Shown piece by piece: positions 8,324-15,889 of a stretch of 35,361 bases of DNA. The notes beneath the pieces were generated by a model that saw only the letters and a list, made by a program, of their open reading frames with translations, was not told the origin of the DNA and searched no databases. Origin of the DNA: a virus. Within the stretch, counting starts at the first letter, position 1. Every line of letters starts with the position of its first letter. Where the stretch lies: IMG/VR virus record IMGVR_UViG_3300010392_000412, positions 1 to 35,361 of that record; one strand, 5' to 3'. The position numbers were made by a program, and so were the translations under genes.

Positions 8324-9721
8324 CTACTTCCAAGCTCCGCTAGTTTTCTCTTCTATAGTGGCTTCCTTGTCCGTATCGGGCTGGTGTTCCGTTTTATCTA
8401 GGACAGGAAAAATCTTCTCTTCTGATAATATACGCTTTGCAGTATTGATGTCAATCATTCCCTGTTCTAAAGCTATTACTATTCTATCCATTTGCTCATT
8501 TTTTAGAGTACTTGTCTCAGTTTCATCAACAAACTTAGGAACATCCCAAGACCATTTCAGATCTTTGTTGATTGCTTCAAACTCTTCTCCAAAAAGATTA
8601 CGTAGGAAAAATTTATCTACCGATTCTAAGGATTTAGTGATCTTTTCTTCACGATAACGCTCAACAGCAGCAATAAAGTTCTTCTCATCATTATCAGCTT
8701 TACCACTGGCATTCATACCTTTAGGTTGCTCACCAAGTAATCTAGTTACTGGGATACCCGTGATACCACTGATACGTTTAACAAACCACTCAGCAGCAGC
8801 GACATAATATCTTAAATCAGTTTCAAAATGCTGGTAGTCATCTTCTGAGTCAATAGCAATGGCTTTTGAGAAAGATTTGTAATAATTAAGGGCTTCCATC
8901 CTAGCAGCAAGGTTTTTCTTACCTTGAGGATCACTTACTGATTTCTTCAAACCAGCGTATTTCAATACATCAAAAGTGGCCTTGGTTGATAAATCAGATA
9001 AAACGCCCTCAACTGTAGTCAAATAGACAATAAGCTGGTAAACGTCTAATAGTTCTGATTTTCCCCACCACTGGTTGCGCTGGTATATGCGTATAGGGAC
9101 ATACTTGCCGTCTAAGCGTACCATCCTAGAAAGATGGATTGGTTCACCACCGTAAGCTAAAGTGACGTATGACGGCCTTAAAAAGTCGGTTGCCAATGGA
9201 TTATAAAGATCAGCTACTACTTTGTAGACTGTCCACCTATCCAAATGCCTGAATAATGAAATACTATCTTTTTTAATCGTGTTTAAGTTTATTGGTTTTT
9301 TTAACTCTTCTGGAGATTCCGTGGCCTTAAAAATAGGAATAATTACCGACCCACCATACAAACGGTCATCAATGAGAGCCTTACGTAAAACGTCTTTTAT
9401 CTCAAATTGCTTTTCAGCTTCTTCAATTTTTTGGACTACTGCTGGATCTGGATGCTCCCACTTGCGCCAAAAACGCAATGCCTCATCAATCATAGCATCA
9501 ACTACCATAGAAGCGATGTCGCTCCCTCCGAAGTACATAGCCTCAAGTTCTGGGTAACTAGGTTGAACCCCAAGCTGGAAATTGGTCGCTTTAGCCCCAG
9601 CCCCAGGGGTAAGCCCTACTGGTTGATTAACGCCTTGGCTGGTTTGAGAGCCGTAATACCCACTACTACAGTATTGAGCATCTTGAGTAAGTTTTTTTCT
9701 TTTGAATGGGTTTAGGTTCAT
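8324..9721 (-). CDS. Portal protein, DUF1073 family
   Basis: 465 aa. After a short basic N terminus and a flexible region, residues 50-190 (YPELEAMYFGGSDIASMVVD, EALRFWRKWE, LIDDRLYGGSVIIPIF) and the later ISGIPVTRLLGEQPKGMNASG segment define the DUF1073 portal family. The portal is a dodecameric ring at one vertex, through which terminase pumps DNA. Length is normal, without the C-terminal Acb1 phosphodiesterase extension seen in some relatives. The start ATG overlaps the stop of the upstream endonuclease-Mom fusion (ATGA), so expression may be coupled to that inserted gene. Confidence 0.82.
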   Translation of the reverse strand: MNLNPFKRKKLTQDAQYCSSGYYGSQTSQGVNQPVGLTPGAGAKATNFQLGVQPSYPELEAMYFGGSDIASMVVDAMIDEALRFWRKWEHPDPAVVQKIEEAEKQFEIKDVLRKALIDDRLYGGSVIIPIFKATESPEELKKPINLNTIKKDSISLFRHLDRWTVYKVVADLYNPLATDFLRPSYVTLAYGGEPIHLSRMVRLDGKYVPIRIYQRNQWWGKSELLDVYQLIVYLTTVEGVLSDLSTKATFDVLKYAGLKKSVSDPQGKKNLAARMEALNYYKSFSKAIAIDSEDDYQHFETDLRYYVAAAEWFVKRISGITGIPVTRLLGEQPKGMNASGKADNDEKNFIAAVERYREEKITKSLESVDKFFLRNLFGEEFEAINKDLKWSWDVPKFVDETETSTLKNEQMDRIVIALEQGMIDINTAKRILSEEKIFPVLDKTEHQPDTDKEATIEEKTSGAWK

Positions 9722-11046
9722 AGGTCAAACACAAATTTTAGTTTACTACAATGTGATGTTACTGGTATTTGCTTGAAATTACAAGCCTTATAAAGAGAAC
9801 CAGAGTGGAACTCTTTCTCAGACAAACTAAGAACGTACTTCCTGTCTTCAAGCATTTTAAGAGTTCTACTCAAGAACCAAGAGCTTATATTCTTTACTTG
9901 ATAGTAAGGGTGGATTACGAACCTTCTAAGCTCCCTCCACTCGCTTCTAAGCTCTTTAGGTAGAGTAGCCTTTCTAGTACCTAAAATAATGTCTTTACCT
10001 ATGTTAGTACAGCAAAAATCACCGTAAGCAGCACACCCAATCAACTCATCATTAAAGAACAAACCAAAATACTCAGAGCTGCTATGGTTTTGAGAGCCTA
10101 AATAGTGGTATTTGCTGATAAGGTTTCTACCTGTTTTATTTTCTATTCTCTTCACTGAGAGCTGGTTAAAGTCTAATTTCTCTATTGGAGGGAAAGGGTT
10201 GGCGGTATAGACCTCAGAGACTCCAGTATCTTTAAAAGGTGAATCACCATAGTACCTATAATCCTTATATTCTCTTTTAACCATTGATTCTAAATCCAAG
10301 GCTTCTTGACCTGACATCCACTCAGAATGCATTACCTTATAATCAATACCTTCTCTTAAATATCTTTTATGAACCCCTTGATTGGTAACGCCTATCTTAT
10401 AGAGATCACCTACTTTTATGATGTAAAACTGAGCTGGTTTTATTGTTGAGAAGTTACCAGCGCAGCTAGGGCATCCGTTTTTATATGTTATGTGATCATT
10501 AGTTCTTTGCTCAAATACTCCGTGTTTAGGGCATTTTATTTTTAATTTAGAAGGAGACCTCGAAGCCATACCTAAATACTCATAGGAACGCCCCCACACT
10601 GAAATAGCTTTACTTTTGTAATACTCAAAGGACTTAATTTTAGACCCTGCCATCCTATTATCACCACATTTAGGACACCCGTGTTTTTTATTTACGTGCT
10701 CCGAAGCAGATTGTTCAAATACACTGTGATCAGGGCATTCTATTTTTAAAAACGTTTTGCTATGGCTGCCTTTAATTAACCCTAAATATCTATATTTTCC
10801 ACCGTGTACTGACTTGGACTTGTCTACCCACTCCTCAAAAGATATAGTTCCCCAACCGCATTTAGAGCATCCATACCCTTGATTGATATGCCCATATATA
10901 CTTTGTTCAAATACACCGTGCTCAGGGCATTCTATTTTTAAAAACCTTTTACGCCCTTTATTGAATGCCCCTAAATATTTATACCTGTTATTATGTTTAG
11001 CATTCCCACGTTCAATGACCTCCTCAAATGTTAAAGCTTTTGGCAT
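9718..11046 (-). CDS. Zinc-ribbon/GIY-YIG homing-endonuclease-like protein fused to a Mom-like GNAT domain
   Basis: 442 aa. Residues 1-195 hold three DUF723-like units (CPEHGVFEQ, CPDHSVFEQ, CPKHGVFEQ, each ending CxxC). Residues about 205-285 hold a GIY-YIG domain almost identical at its start (FYIIKVGDLYKIGVTN) to the gene at 5594. Residues about 290-442 form a GNAT-type domain with the Mom-family layout: HYLGS near 315, FGLFFNDELIGCAAYG, WRELRRFVIHPYY, then KNISSWFLSRTLKML and SLSEKEFHSGSLYKACNF. Mom proteins carry out adenine methylcarbamoylation in phage Mu. Whether this domain modifies DNA is unknown. The gene lies between terminase and portal, preceded by an intrinsic terminator and overlapping the portal start by ATGA. 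Confidence 0.7.
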   Translation of the reverse strand: MPKALTFEEVIERGNAKHNNRYKYLGAFNKGRKRFLKIECPEHGVFEQSIYGHINQGYGCSKCGWGTISFEEWVDKSKSVHGGKYRYLGLIKGSHSKTFLKIECPDHSVFEQSASEHVNKKHGCPKCGDNRMAGSKIKSFEYYKSKAISVWGRSYEYLGMASRSPSKLKIKCPKHGVFEQRTNDHITYKNGCPSCAGNFSTIKPAQFYIIKVGDLYKIGVTNQGVHKRYLREGIDYKVMHSEWMSGQEALDLESMVKREYKDYRYYGDSPFKDTGVSEVYTANPFPPIEKLDFNQLSVKRIENKTGRNLISKYHYLGSQNHSSSEYFGLFFNDELIGCAAYGDFCCTNIGKDIILGTRKATLPKELRSEWRELRRFVIHPYYQVKNISSWFLSRTLKMLEDRKYVLSLSEKEFHSGSLYKACNFKQIPVTSHCSKLKFVFDL

Positions 11047-11069
11047 TTTTTTTTATTCCTTAAAAACAA

Positions 11070-11114
11070 AAAACCCGATGCTGCACAAGGAAACCACTCC
11101 TAACATCGGGTTTT
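11070..11114 (-). terminator. Intrinsic terminator between terminase and the endonuclease-Mom gene
   Basis: A perfect 11-bp inverted repeat, AAAACCCGATG (11070-11080) and CATCGGGTTTT (11104-11114), followed on the minus strand by T-rich DNA (TTTTTTGTTTTT). The loop contains a smaller AGGA/TCCT stem. Read leftward it would end terminase transcripts before the inserted gene and the rest of the structural operon, or let only a fraction through. Confidence 0.75.
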
Positions 11115-11174
11115 AAGTTAAAACTGTTTGGTTATTTTGTGCAAATGTTATTATAGCACTATGGTTAAATTAAA

Positions 11175-12632
11175 TCAACTATCGGAGCTTATTTGGGGTA
11201 AATTATCTTTCCATTGCTCCCATACGCCCATATCTTCATCTTCATCAATAAATGCTACCCTGATCCCATCTGATATCATATCGCAGATATCATCATTGCT
11301 ATGGAGCATTAACTCAGAAAAACTAAGTAATTCATCTTTAATATCATCAAATAGCTCGTGTTCTTGAGGGAAAAACACCCTTTCTTTAGCCATAAAGAAG
11401 CTGGCATCGTGCAATCTTTGGGTTTTATTTTCTTTAGCCCCACGTTTGATAGCCACCACCTCATTTACTGAATATCGACCATTTAACATCTGTATCAGAC
11501 CGATACCAGAAGCTTTATCTTCTATGCAAATTCTAGGTACTTGGTACTGCTCTTTAAGTCTAACCGCCCTATCAAACAAACCATCCGCTTCCCACTTGCC
11601 ACGTATGATATCTAACAGGAATATAATCTTGCTGTCCCCGACCCCGTGCTCCATCCAGACACCAAATACAGTGTAGTCGTGCTCCTGCCCTGTTTTCATA
11701 GCAGTATCCGCAGTGATAAACAGTTGGCTGTGGGTGTACTCTGGAAGGTCTTCAAAATTGTAAGTATGTATCCACTTCTCTTGGATAATCCCTGCCCCTT
11801 TGGATATAGGTGCTTGCTGGTACTGAGTATGGTATAAGAAAGGGTTTATCTCTTTCAGCTCCATCATTTGCTCATAAGGGTACTTATCTTCCCAGAAAGA
11901 CGTTTTATTTTCTTCATCAATAGTTGGTATGATCAGTTTGTTGTATTTGTCTGATTCGTTCTCGTGTATATAGCCAATAAGATCCTGTTGATGCAATCTC
12001 TGAGCAATAACTATTATTGGAGTCTTGGGGTTATTTTTACGTGAGGAAAGGCTATTAATGAACCAATCATTTGCGCCCTCTCTCATTGCTTTAGAAAATG
12101 AATCCGCTGAGTTCACCAAATCATCGACTATAATAGCACCATATGCCCCATATCCGTCTTTCTGTACCCCAGCACCTAGACCAGTCAATGATGACTGTGG
12201 TGATACTGGATTAGCCGACCCACCAGATGACATTTCTATCTTACCGTCCACGAACCTAGATACCCTAGAATTAGGGAACAGCTTTAGGTATAAAGGAGTC
12301 TCCATTATCATACGAGCTTCTCGAAGAGATTGCTTACCTAATTTAGTAGAGTAGCAAGCCAAAAGAACATTGGCCTTACCGTTGGATAGAGCCATCATAT
12401 ACGGTAATAAGTATACAGCACACATCATTGTCTTCCCTGAACGAGGTGCTATAGAGATCTGTAGGTTGTTATTATATTTGCTACTGAACATAACCTCATC
12501 CAGCATAGTAGCTACCTCGATGTGATGAGAAGCTTCTATCATATGGCTGCCTTGGGTATATAAAAACATACCCTTTACGAACGACAGGTAAGAGGATAGG
12601 AGATTTTTTCTTGTTTCCGATAGTAGAGACAT
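11175..12632 (-). CDS. terL: Terminase large subunit
   Basis: 485 aa. The ATPase half has a terminase-type Walker A, IAPRSGKT (residues 61-68), and Walker B GAIIVDDLV (about 165-173), followed by VIAQRLHQQD (motif III region). The nuclease half, with an RNase H fold, shows the acidic residues expected at ITADTA (Asp309), CIEDKASG (Glu371) and the DDICDMISDG stretch (about 448-455). It packages DNA through the portal and cuts concatemers. Full length for the family. It starts 3 nt after the upstream gene's stop and is followed by an intrinsic terminator. Confidence 0.9.
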   Translation of the reverse strand: MSLLSETRKNLLSSYLSFVKGMFLYTQGSHMIEASHHIEVATMLDEVMFSSKYNNNLQISIAPRSGKTMMCAVYLLPYMMALSNGKANVLLACYSTKLGKQSLREARMIMETPLYLKLFPNSRVSRFVDGKIEMSSGGSANPVSPQSSLTGLGAGVQKDGYGAYGAIIVDDLVNSADSFSKAMREGANDWFINSLSSRKNNPKTPIIVIAQRLHQQDLIGYIHENESDKYNKLIIPTIDEENKTSFWEDKYPYEQMMELKEINPFLYHTQYQQAPISKGAGIIQEKWIHTYNFEDLPEYTHSQLFITADTAMKTGQEHDYTVFGVWMEHGVGDSKIIFLLDIIRGKWEADGLFDRAVRLKEQYQVPRICIEDKASGIGLIQMLNGRYSVNEVVAIKRGAKENKTQRLHDASFFMAKERVFFPQEHELFDDIKDELLSFSELMLHSNDDICDMISDGIRVAFIDEDEDMGVWEQWKDNLPQISSDS

Positions 12633-12635
12633 AAG

Positions 12636-13007
12636 CTACTTTTTTCTGCTTACAAAGATATTGTTTATTTCCACCAAGGCTTCGTCTTCGTCTTTATTGT
12701 TGGACTTCTCTTCCATTTGAGGATGCCAGTCACTCCACCAAGTAGCCATTTTAATTTTGTAGATAGGAGCACCACGGCCATTCTTGCCCATTTCAGAGGT
12801 AATGTAGTAGTCTCTCATTACACCCAATTTATCAGCAGCTTTGATTTTAGGATGCTCTTCACACATCCAAAGCATTTCAGCATCATCCAAGCCACTCATT
12901 TTTTGGATAGTTGCTAGAGGCATAGAGTTGTCCAAGCACCTGACTATAAGTTCGACAAACTCATCTTCCTCCGTGTAGTCTAAAATTATTGGTCTTTTTG
13001 GTTGCAT
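12636..13007 (-). CDS. Probable terminase small subunit or packaging-associated protein
   Basis: 123 aa, acidic, helical. Residues 13-50 (EFVELIVRCLDNSMPLATIQ, then MSGLDDAEMLWMCEEHP) look like an HTH-type region, and a later KMATWWSDWHPQMEEK segment resembles the end of some phage small terminase subunits. The stop lies 3 nt before the terminase large-subunit ATG, and the start overlaps the preceding HTH gene by 22 nt. No family could be named with certainty. Of the two candidates for small terminase, this one is nearer to terL. Confidence 0.5.
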   Translation of the reverse strand: MQPKRPIILDYTEEDEFVELIVRCLDNSMPLATIQKMSGLDDAEMLWMCEEHPKIKAADKLGVMRDYYITSEMGKNGRGAPIYKIKMATWWSDWHPQMEEKSNNKDEDEALVEINNIFVSRKK

Positions 13008-13270
13008 TTATTACCAACTCTTAGTTTAGAATAGTTCTCTGTACAACGAAGTATATTAGGACTGCTTGGTACTGTCAATGCGTTTGGGTTTCTCCTGAAC
13101 GCTCTAAACCTCTGTATTTTCTTACCAATCTCTGTTCGAGTGAAGAGTTTAACCAATTGCTCTGGATTCAAGTTTAGCCTATCTGCGACCTGTCTCACAG
13201 TAAGGTTAGAGTCTACGTACATCTTTATAGCTCTATCCAATGCTTTTAAGTTTATGGCATTGTGTTTCAT
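12986..13270 (-). CDS. Small HTH protein, alternative terminase small subunit candidate
   Basis: 94 aa, basic. Residues about 8-45 (LDRAIKMYVDSNLTVRQVAD, then RLNLNPEQLVKLF) form a clear helix-turn-helix of the homeodomain-like resolvase/terminase type; the C-terminal half is rich in Arg, Lys and Asn and probably disordered. It is the first gene of the leftward structural operon, 32 nt after the predicted -10 box, with AAGGA just upstream of its ATG. Small terminase subunits often have this HTH and position, but a late-gene regulator is equally possible. Confidence 0.55.
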   Translation of the reverse strand: MKHNAINLKALDRAIKMYVDSNLTVRQVADRLNLNPEQLVKLFTRTEIGKKIQRFRAFRRNPNALTVPSSPNILRCTENYSKLRVGNKCNQKDQ

Positions 13271-13302
13271 TGGGTGTCCTTAAAGTTATTTAGTTCTGAA
13301 AA

Positions 13303-13331
13303 ATTTTATGTAACTGTTCTTAAAAAGTCAA
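13303..13331 (-). promoter_or_regulatory. Sigma-70-like promoter of the leftward structural operon
   Basis: On the minus strand TTGACT (13331-13326), a 17-nt spacer and TAAAAT (13308-13303) lie upstream of the small HTH gene, with predicted transcription start near 13296 and AAGGA before the ATG at 13270. The spacer contains TTAAGAACAG, which recalls the AAGAACA elements in the control region near 16.4 kb. It lacks the AACATASGTG motif found in five other promoters. Confidence 0.65.
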
Positions 13332-13448
13332 AATGAGTGGTGTAGTGCCGTCAGAGTTATTTTTCGATACGTACTAGTAGGGTATGGAAATGGATCTGGG
13401 GAAAAAAGTTAGTGTTGATCGATATTTGTACAGTTGGCTGATTAGTGA

Positions 13449-13766
13449 TCAATAGCTGGTTGATACTCGATCAGTTGAGTATTTATTGATCAACATTGTT
13501 AGTTGTTTTAATTGCTTGGTATTGGTGGCACACTCATTAAAATCGCTTTTATCGCTGGTATAGCAAATAGTTCTAATTTTATGAGTAAGCTTTAAACACT
13601 TATCTTGTAAGTTGTGGCTATCAAATTTACTAGCGCAGTATCTTACTAAACTACTATCTTGAGAATGCTTTTCATTAGCATTTGCAGTATTAACAACCAT
13701 AGCTGAAAACATAGCTACGATGATAAATGATAAGGTTGTTATAATTACGATTTTAAGTTGTCTCAT
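13449..13766 (-). CDS. Small exported four-cysteine protein
   Basis: 105 aa. The N terminus is a clear Sec signal peptide: basic MRQLK, a hydrophobic core (IVIITTLSFIIVAMFSAMVV) and a probable cleavage after ANA near residue 30. The mature part of about 75 residues is polar with four cysteines at 44, 57, 68 and 79, enough for two disulfides in the periplasm. It has its own promoter 32-60 nt upstream. Exported small phage proteins can act in superinfection exclusion or lysis inhibition; I recognise no family, so the role is open. Confidence 0.65.
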   Translation of the reverse strand: MRQLKIVIITTLSFIIVAMFSAMVVNTANANEKHSQDSSLVRYCASKFDSHNLQDKCLKLTHKIRTICYTSDKSDFNECATNTKQLKQLTMLINKYSTDRVSTSY

Positions 13767-13797
13767 TTTGATTTTATCCTTTTGTTTAACTACGGGT

Positions 13798-13825
13798 ATT
13801 ATATCACGTATGTTATATTAATCAA
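13798..13825 (-). promoter_or_regulatory. Promoter with AACATACGTG operator, for the exported protein gene
   Basis: On the minus strand TTGATT (13825-13820), a 16-nt spacer and a perfect TATAAT (13803-13798). The spacer contains AACATACGTG (13814-13805), the motif shared with promoters at 15.6, 22.2, 25.8 and 32.3 kb. The -35 box overlaps the stop codon of the preceding gene. Confidence 0.65.
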
Positions 13826-14417
13826 GTATTCTATTAATTAATCTATTAAAAAATAGGTTATCATCGGTATCAAATGCAAATAGTTTAGGAGTATATAAGG
13901 CAACGCAATCAAAATACTGTTCATTACTAAGTATCTTATCAAGGCTAACTCTTATTAGGTGCAAATCACCTTTAAAATAAATGGTTTTATCAGTAACAAT
14001 TAAAAAACCTTGATCTATTGCTCTAAGCTCCGAAACGCTTACTCTTTCAGATGTGCTAATACCAGTACTGAAATTTTTAATCCTAATTCCACCCCGTACA
14101 CCCCCGTATTTCATTCTAGACCTTACTTGGTAATGAGTAACGCCTTTAAATATCCATAGTATCTTTTCATTTTTTGTTATCCTAATAGGTAGGTCTAAAA
14201 CCTCAACTCTGGGGTTAAGGTCATTGAGTATACTAGCCTTAACTATCCTTACGGGTGTATCTTGATTTAATTCTTTAAGGATTTTAATATATTTTATTTC
14301 ATTATTTCTACTCATACGGCCGTTATCGTCTACGCACGATAGTATCTCAGCAGCCAATTTATCATATTTGGTAGGCTCACTAAATGATTGCTTACTTTTT
14401 TTAAATATATTAAACAT
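13818..14417 (-). CDS. Bacterial PH/GRAM-like domain protein
   Basis: 199 aa from the ATG at 14417, which overlaps the end of the upstream gene; a longer reading from 14558 would lie wholly over that gene and is disfavoured. From about residue 95 the order HYQVRSRMKYGG, ISTSERVSVSELRAIDQGFL, IVTDKTIYFKGD, IRVSLDKIL, LFAFDTDDNLFFNRLINRIL follows the bacterial PH/GRAM-like fold seen in many phage and bacterial proteins ('G.l.iTnkrl.F.G....~~i.l.kI'). No catalytic residues; likely a binding module. Last gene of the coupled leftward cluster. Confidence 0.6.
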   Translation of the reverse strand: MFNIFKKSKQSFSEPTKYDKLAAEILSCVDDNGRMSRNNEIKYIKILKELNQDTPVRIVKASILNDLNPRVEVLDLPIRITKNEKILWIFKGVTHYQVRSRMKYGGVRGGIRIKNFSTGISTSERVSVSELRAIDQGFLIVTDKTIYFKGDLHLIRVSLDKILSNEQYFDCVALYTPKLFAFDTDDNLFFNRLINRILD

Positions 14418-14745
14418 TGCAATTAATGTCATAATGTTTTTTTGCATCATTAAGCCATTGATCAATATTAGACAATACCGAGTTATGGCATTGTTCAATA
14501 TAGCTTTTTGTAGCTCGCTTGTTGCTATCGTGGCGTATACGCTTAAAATAGTCCTCAAATACGCTATGCTTTTCTATTGTATACCCATCTTGTTTATCAT
14601 CGACACAGGAACACGATAGACTAGTTATAATAGCTTTGCTATGCGTTCTATATGTCATAATAGACAACTGCAAATTATCTTTTAATATGGTCTTAGTTTT
14701 AGACGTCCAGACGTTATTGTATGATTTATAGATGATAGTATTCAT
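14410..14745 (-). CDS. Hypothetical protein of the leftward accessory cluster
   Basis: 111 aa, hydrophilic, no signal or membrane segment. It contains a CSC pair near residue 44 and a His/Lys-rich C-terminal helix (NDAKKHYDINCNV). I do not recognise a family. Its ATG immediately follows the TAA of the 51-codon gene upstream, and its last codons overlap the start of the PH/GRAM-like gene, so translation is probably coupled along the cluster. Confidence 0.6.
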   Translation of the reverse strand: MNTIIYKSYNNVWTSKTKTILKDNLQLSIMTYRTHSKAIITSLSCSCVDDKQDGYTIEKHSVFEDYFKRIRHDSNKRATKSYIEQCHNSVLSNIDQWLNDAKKHYDINCNV

Positions 14746-14901
14746 TTAGTTTAATTCCCGTAGTTGTGTGTTTTCTTTAGTAATTGCTAGCCAGTCCATA
14801 AAATTAACAATATCAACGCCTAACATACTTGCACGTTTTTTATATGCCTGGTATTGATCATATTGTTTATTTTGTTGCTTTACAGCGTCTGTATTAATCA
14901 T
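14746..14901 (-). CDS. Small hypothetical protein, 51 aa
   Basis: Found by reading the gap between longer genes. It begins MINTDAVKQQNKQYDQYQAY and ends KENTQLRELN; soluble, helical, rich in Gln and Lys. Its ATG overlaps the stop of the upstream small gene (ATGA), AAGGTGGG lies a few nt before the start, and its TAA abuts the next ATG. This tight fit is the main support for it being real. No family recognised. Confidence 0.55.
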   Translation of the reverse strand: MINTDAVKQQNKQYDQYQAYKKRASMLGVDIVNFMDWLAITKENTQLRELN

Positions 14902-15047
14902 AGTACCCACCTTAACCATTTATTTTTTTTAAAAGCCCTAGTATTTGATATCCTAACATACCAGACAAACGGCAAATAATCATAATTACGTTTAATCATT
15001 CTGCAGCGATACTTGCAATAATCTTTATAAATCATTTTAATACTCAT
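14898..15047 (-). CDS. Small basic hypothetical protein, 49 aa
   Basis: Found by reading the gap. It begins MSIKMIYKDYCKYRCRMIKR and ends KKNKWLRWVL; strongly basic and aromatic (about one third Lys/Arg, many Tyr and Trp), with a CxxxC pair, so it may bind nucleic acid or membrane. It overlaps the stop region of the upstream gene by 11 nt and its own TGA overlaps the next ATG. No family recognised. Confidence 0.5.
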   Translation of the reverse strand: MSIKMIYKDYCKYRCRMIKRNYDYLPFVWYVRISNTRAFKKNKWLRWVL

Positions 15048-15522
15048 CTAATCTATTAACAATTTTACATATTAAGCCAGCGTCCTTTAAATTACTTGCG
15101 TAGCTATTAACATCTTTTAAAAAATTGCACTGATTTTTAACAAACTTGCCATACTTGTCATAATAAAATACCTGGCTAACAGTATCTAACCAAATAAGAT
15201 AAGCTAGCGATTTATCAACTACGCCACTCGCTAGCATATCACTATAACAATAGTCGGCCGTTAATAGCTCATCATCACGCTTAAACGTTGTATTGTGCTC
15301 TATGTGGCTGTAATCGTGGCAAGCCCTTACAAGGTCATTTAAAACGTTACAACCGATAAAACGTTCAAGACCGTCACTAAATCGGATACCGACATACCCA
15401 GTAGTAGCATAGTGTTCTTTTAGTTCTTTGCTAGTATCAAATTCTCTATAATGGAATTTGATATCTTTATGAAATATGTATTGGCATAACTGATTAAATA
15501 CTATTCTTTGCTTTATATTCAT
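15037..15522 (-). CDS. HDYSH-motif protein, first gene of the leftward accessory cluster
   Basis: 161 aa. The segment LVRACHDYSHIEHNTTFKRD, followed by DELLTAD and later DTVSQVFYYDKYGKFVKNQ, resembles a phage domain with the layout 'R..HDy.gH...~F...~E..A.....Q.~yy..~G.f..Q', in which His and Asp residues could bind metal. The biochemical role of that domain is unknown to me. It is preceded by AAAAGGAT and by a promoter with the AACATAGGTG operator and a leader hairpin; four further coupled genes follow. Confidence 0.55.
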   Translation of the reverse strand: MNIKQRIVFNQLCQYIFHKDIKFHYREFDTSKELKEHYATTGYVGIRFSDGLERFIGCNVLNDLVRACHDYSHIEHNTTFKRDDELLTADYCYSDMLASGVVDKSLAYLIWLDTVSQVFYYDKYGKFVKNQCNFLKDVNSYASNLKDAGLICKIVNRLDEY

Positions 15523-15564
15523 CTTGCTTTTATCCTTTTATTGTGGTTAGCTGAATAAGTTTTG

Positions 15565-15594
15565 TCTAAGTAAAATAGCTAGTTGTTACTTAGA
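15565..15594 (-). repeat. Perfect inverted repeat at the 5' end of the leftward accessory transcript
   Basis: TCTAAGTAA (15565-15573) and TTACTTAGA (15586-15594), 9-bp stem with a 12-nt loop. On the minus strand it begins about where transcription from the promoter at 15603-15631 should start, so the mRNA would open with a hairpin. Similar 5' hairpins follow the promoters at 25.8 and 32.3 kb. Confidence 0.55.
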
Positions 15595-15602
15595 ACACGG
15601 AC

Positions 15603-15631
15603 ATAATATTACACCTATGTTATTAAGTAAA
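15603..15631 (-). promoter_or_regulatory. Promoter with AACATAGGTG operator for the leftward accessory cluster
   Basis: On the minus strand TTTACT (15631-15626), a 17-nt spacer and TATTAT (15608-15603). The spacer contains AACATAGGTG (15621-15612). The same spacer block AACATAGGTGTAATA is found in the promoter at 22228-22256 on the opposite strand. Confidence 0.6.
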
Positions 15632-15755
15632 TACTTTTTAGCAAAAAAGATTAAATTAAAATTAAGGGTAAAAATGATAATAGAACGCCTACGCTCGGAT
15701 AGCATAAACCGACAACCATTACAACAAAAATCATAATATATTTATTTGTTCAAAT

Positions 15756-15794
15756 TTTGATCTGGTTAATATTTGATCTGGTTAAATATTGATC
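15756..15794. repeat. 16-bp periodic repeat TTTGATCTGGTTAA
   Basis: TTTGATCTGGTTAA occurs at 15756-15769 and 15772-15785, and a degenerate third unit (TATTGATCA) continues the phase: GATC lies at 15759, 15775 and 15791, exactly 16 bp apart. Regular spacing near helical repeat multiples suggests binding sites for a phage regulator or initiator. Confidence 0.5.
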
Positions 15795-15805
15795 ATATAT
15801 CAAAT

Positions 15806-15824
15806 GAGAATGATTATCATTTGT
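15806..15824. promoter_or_regulatory. Fur-box-like palindrome
   Basis: GAGAATGATTATCATTTGT matches the E. coli Fur consensus at 14 of 19 positions, with a perfect AATGAT-T-ATCATT core. A second, offset inverted repeat, CAAATGA/TCATTTG (15801-15807, 15817-15823), overlaps it. It may bind host Fur or a phage repressor of unrelated type; sequence alone cannot tell. Confidence 0.4.
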
Positions 15825-15889
15825 ATTAATATACCACAACATAACCACAGGGTTTTAGTTATTTTCACCATACGTGATCGATGATGTTG

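Noticed and set aside
8324-9721. Acb1 anti-CBASS extension at the portal C terminus
   Set aside because: Some DUF1073 relatives have it, but this protein ends normally at 465 aa without a 2H phosphodiesterase HxT pair.
13412-13495. Cluster of TGATC/GATCA sequences near the 3' end of the exported protein gene
   Set aside because: Spacing is irregular and part lies in coding sequence; no clear dyad array comparable to 15756-15794.
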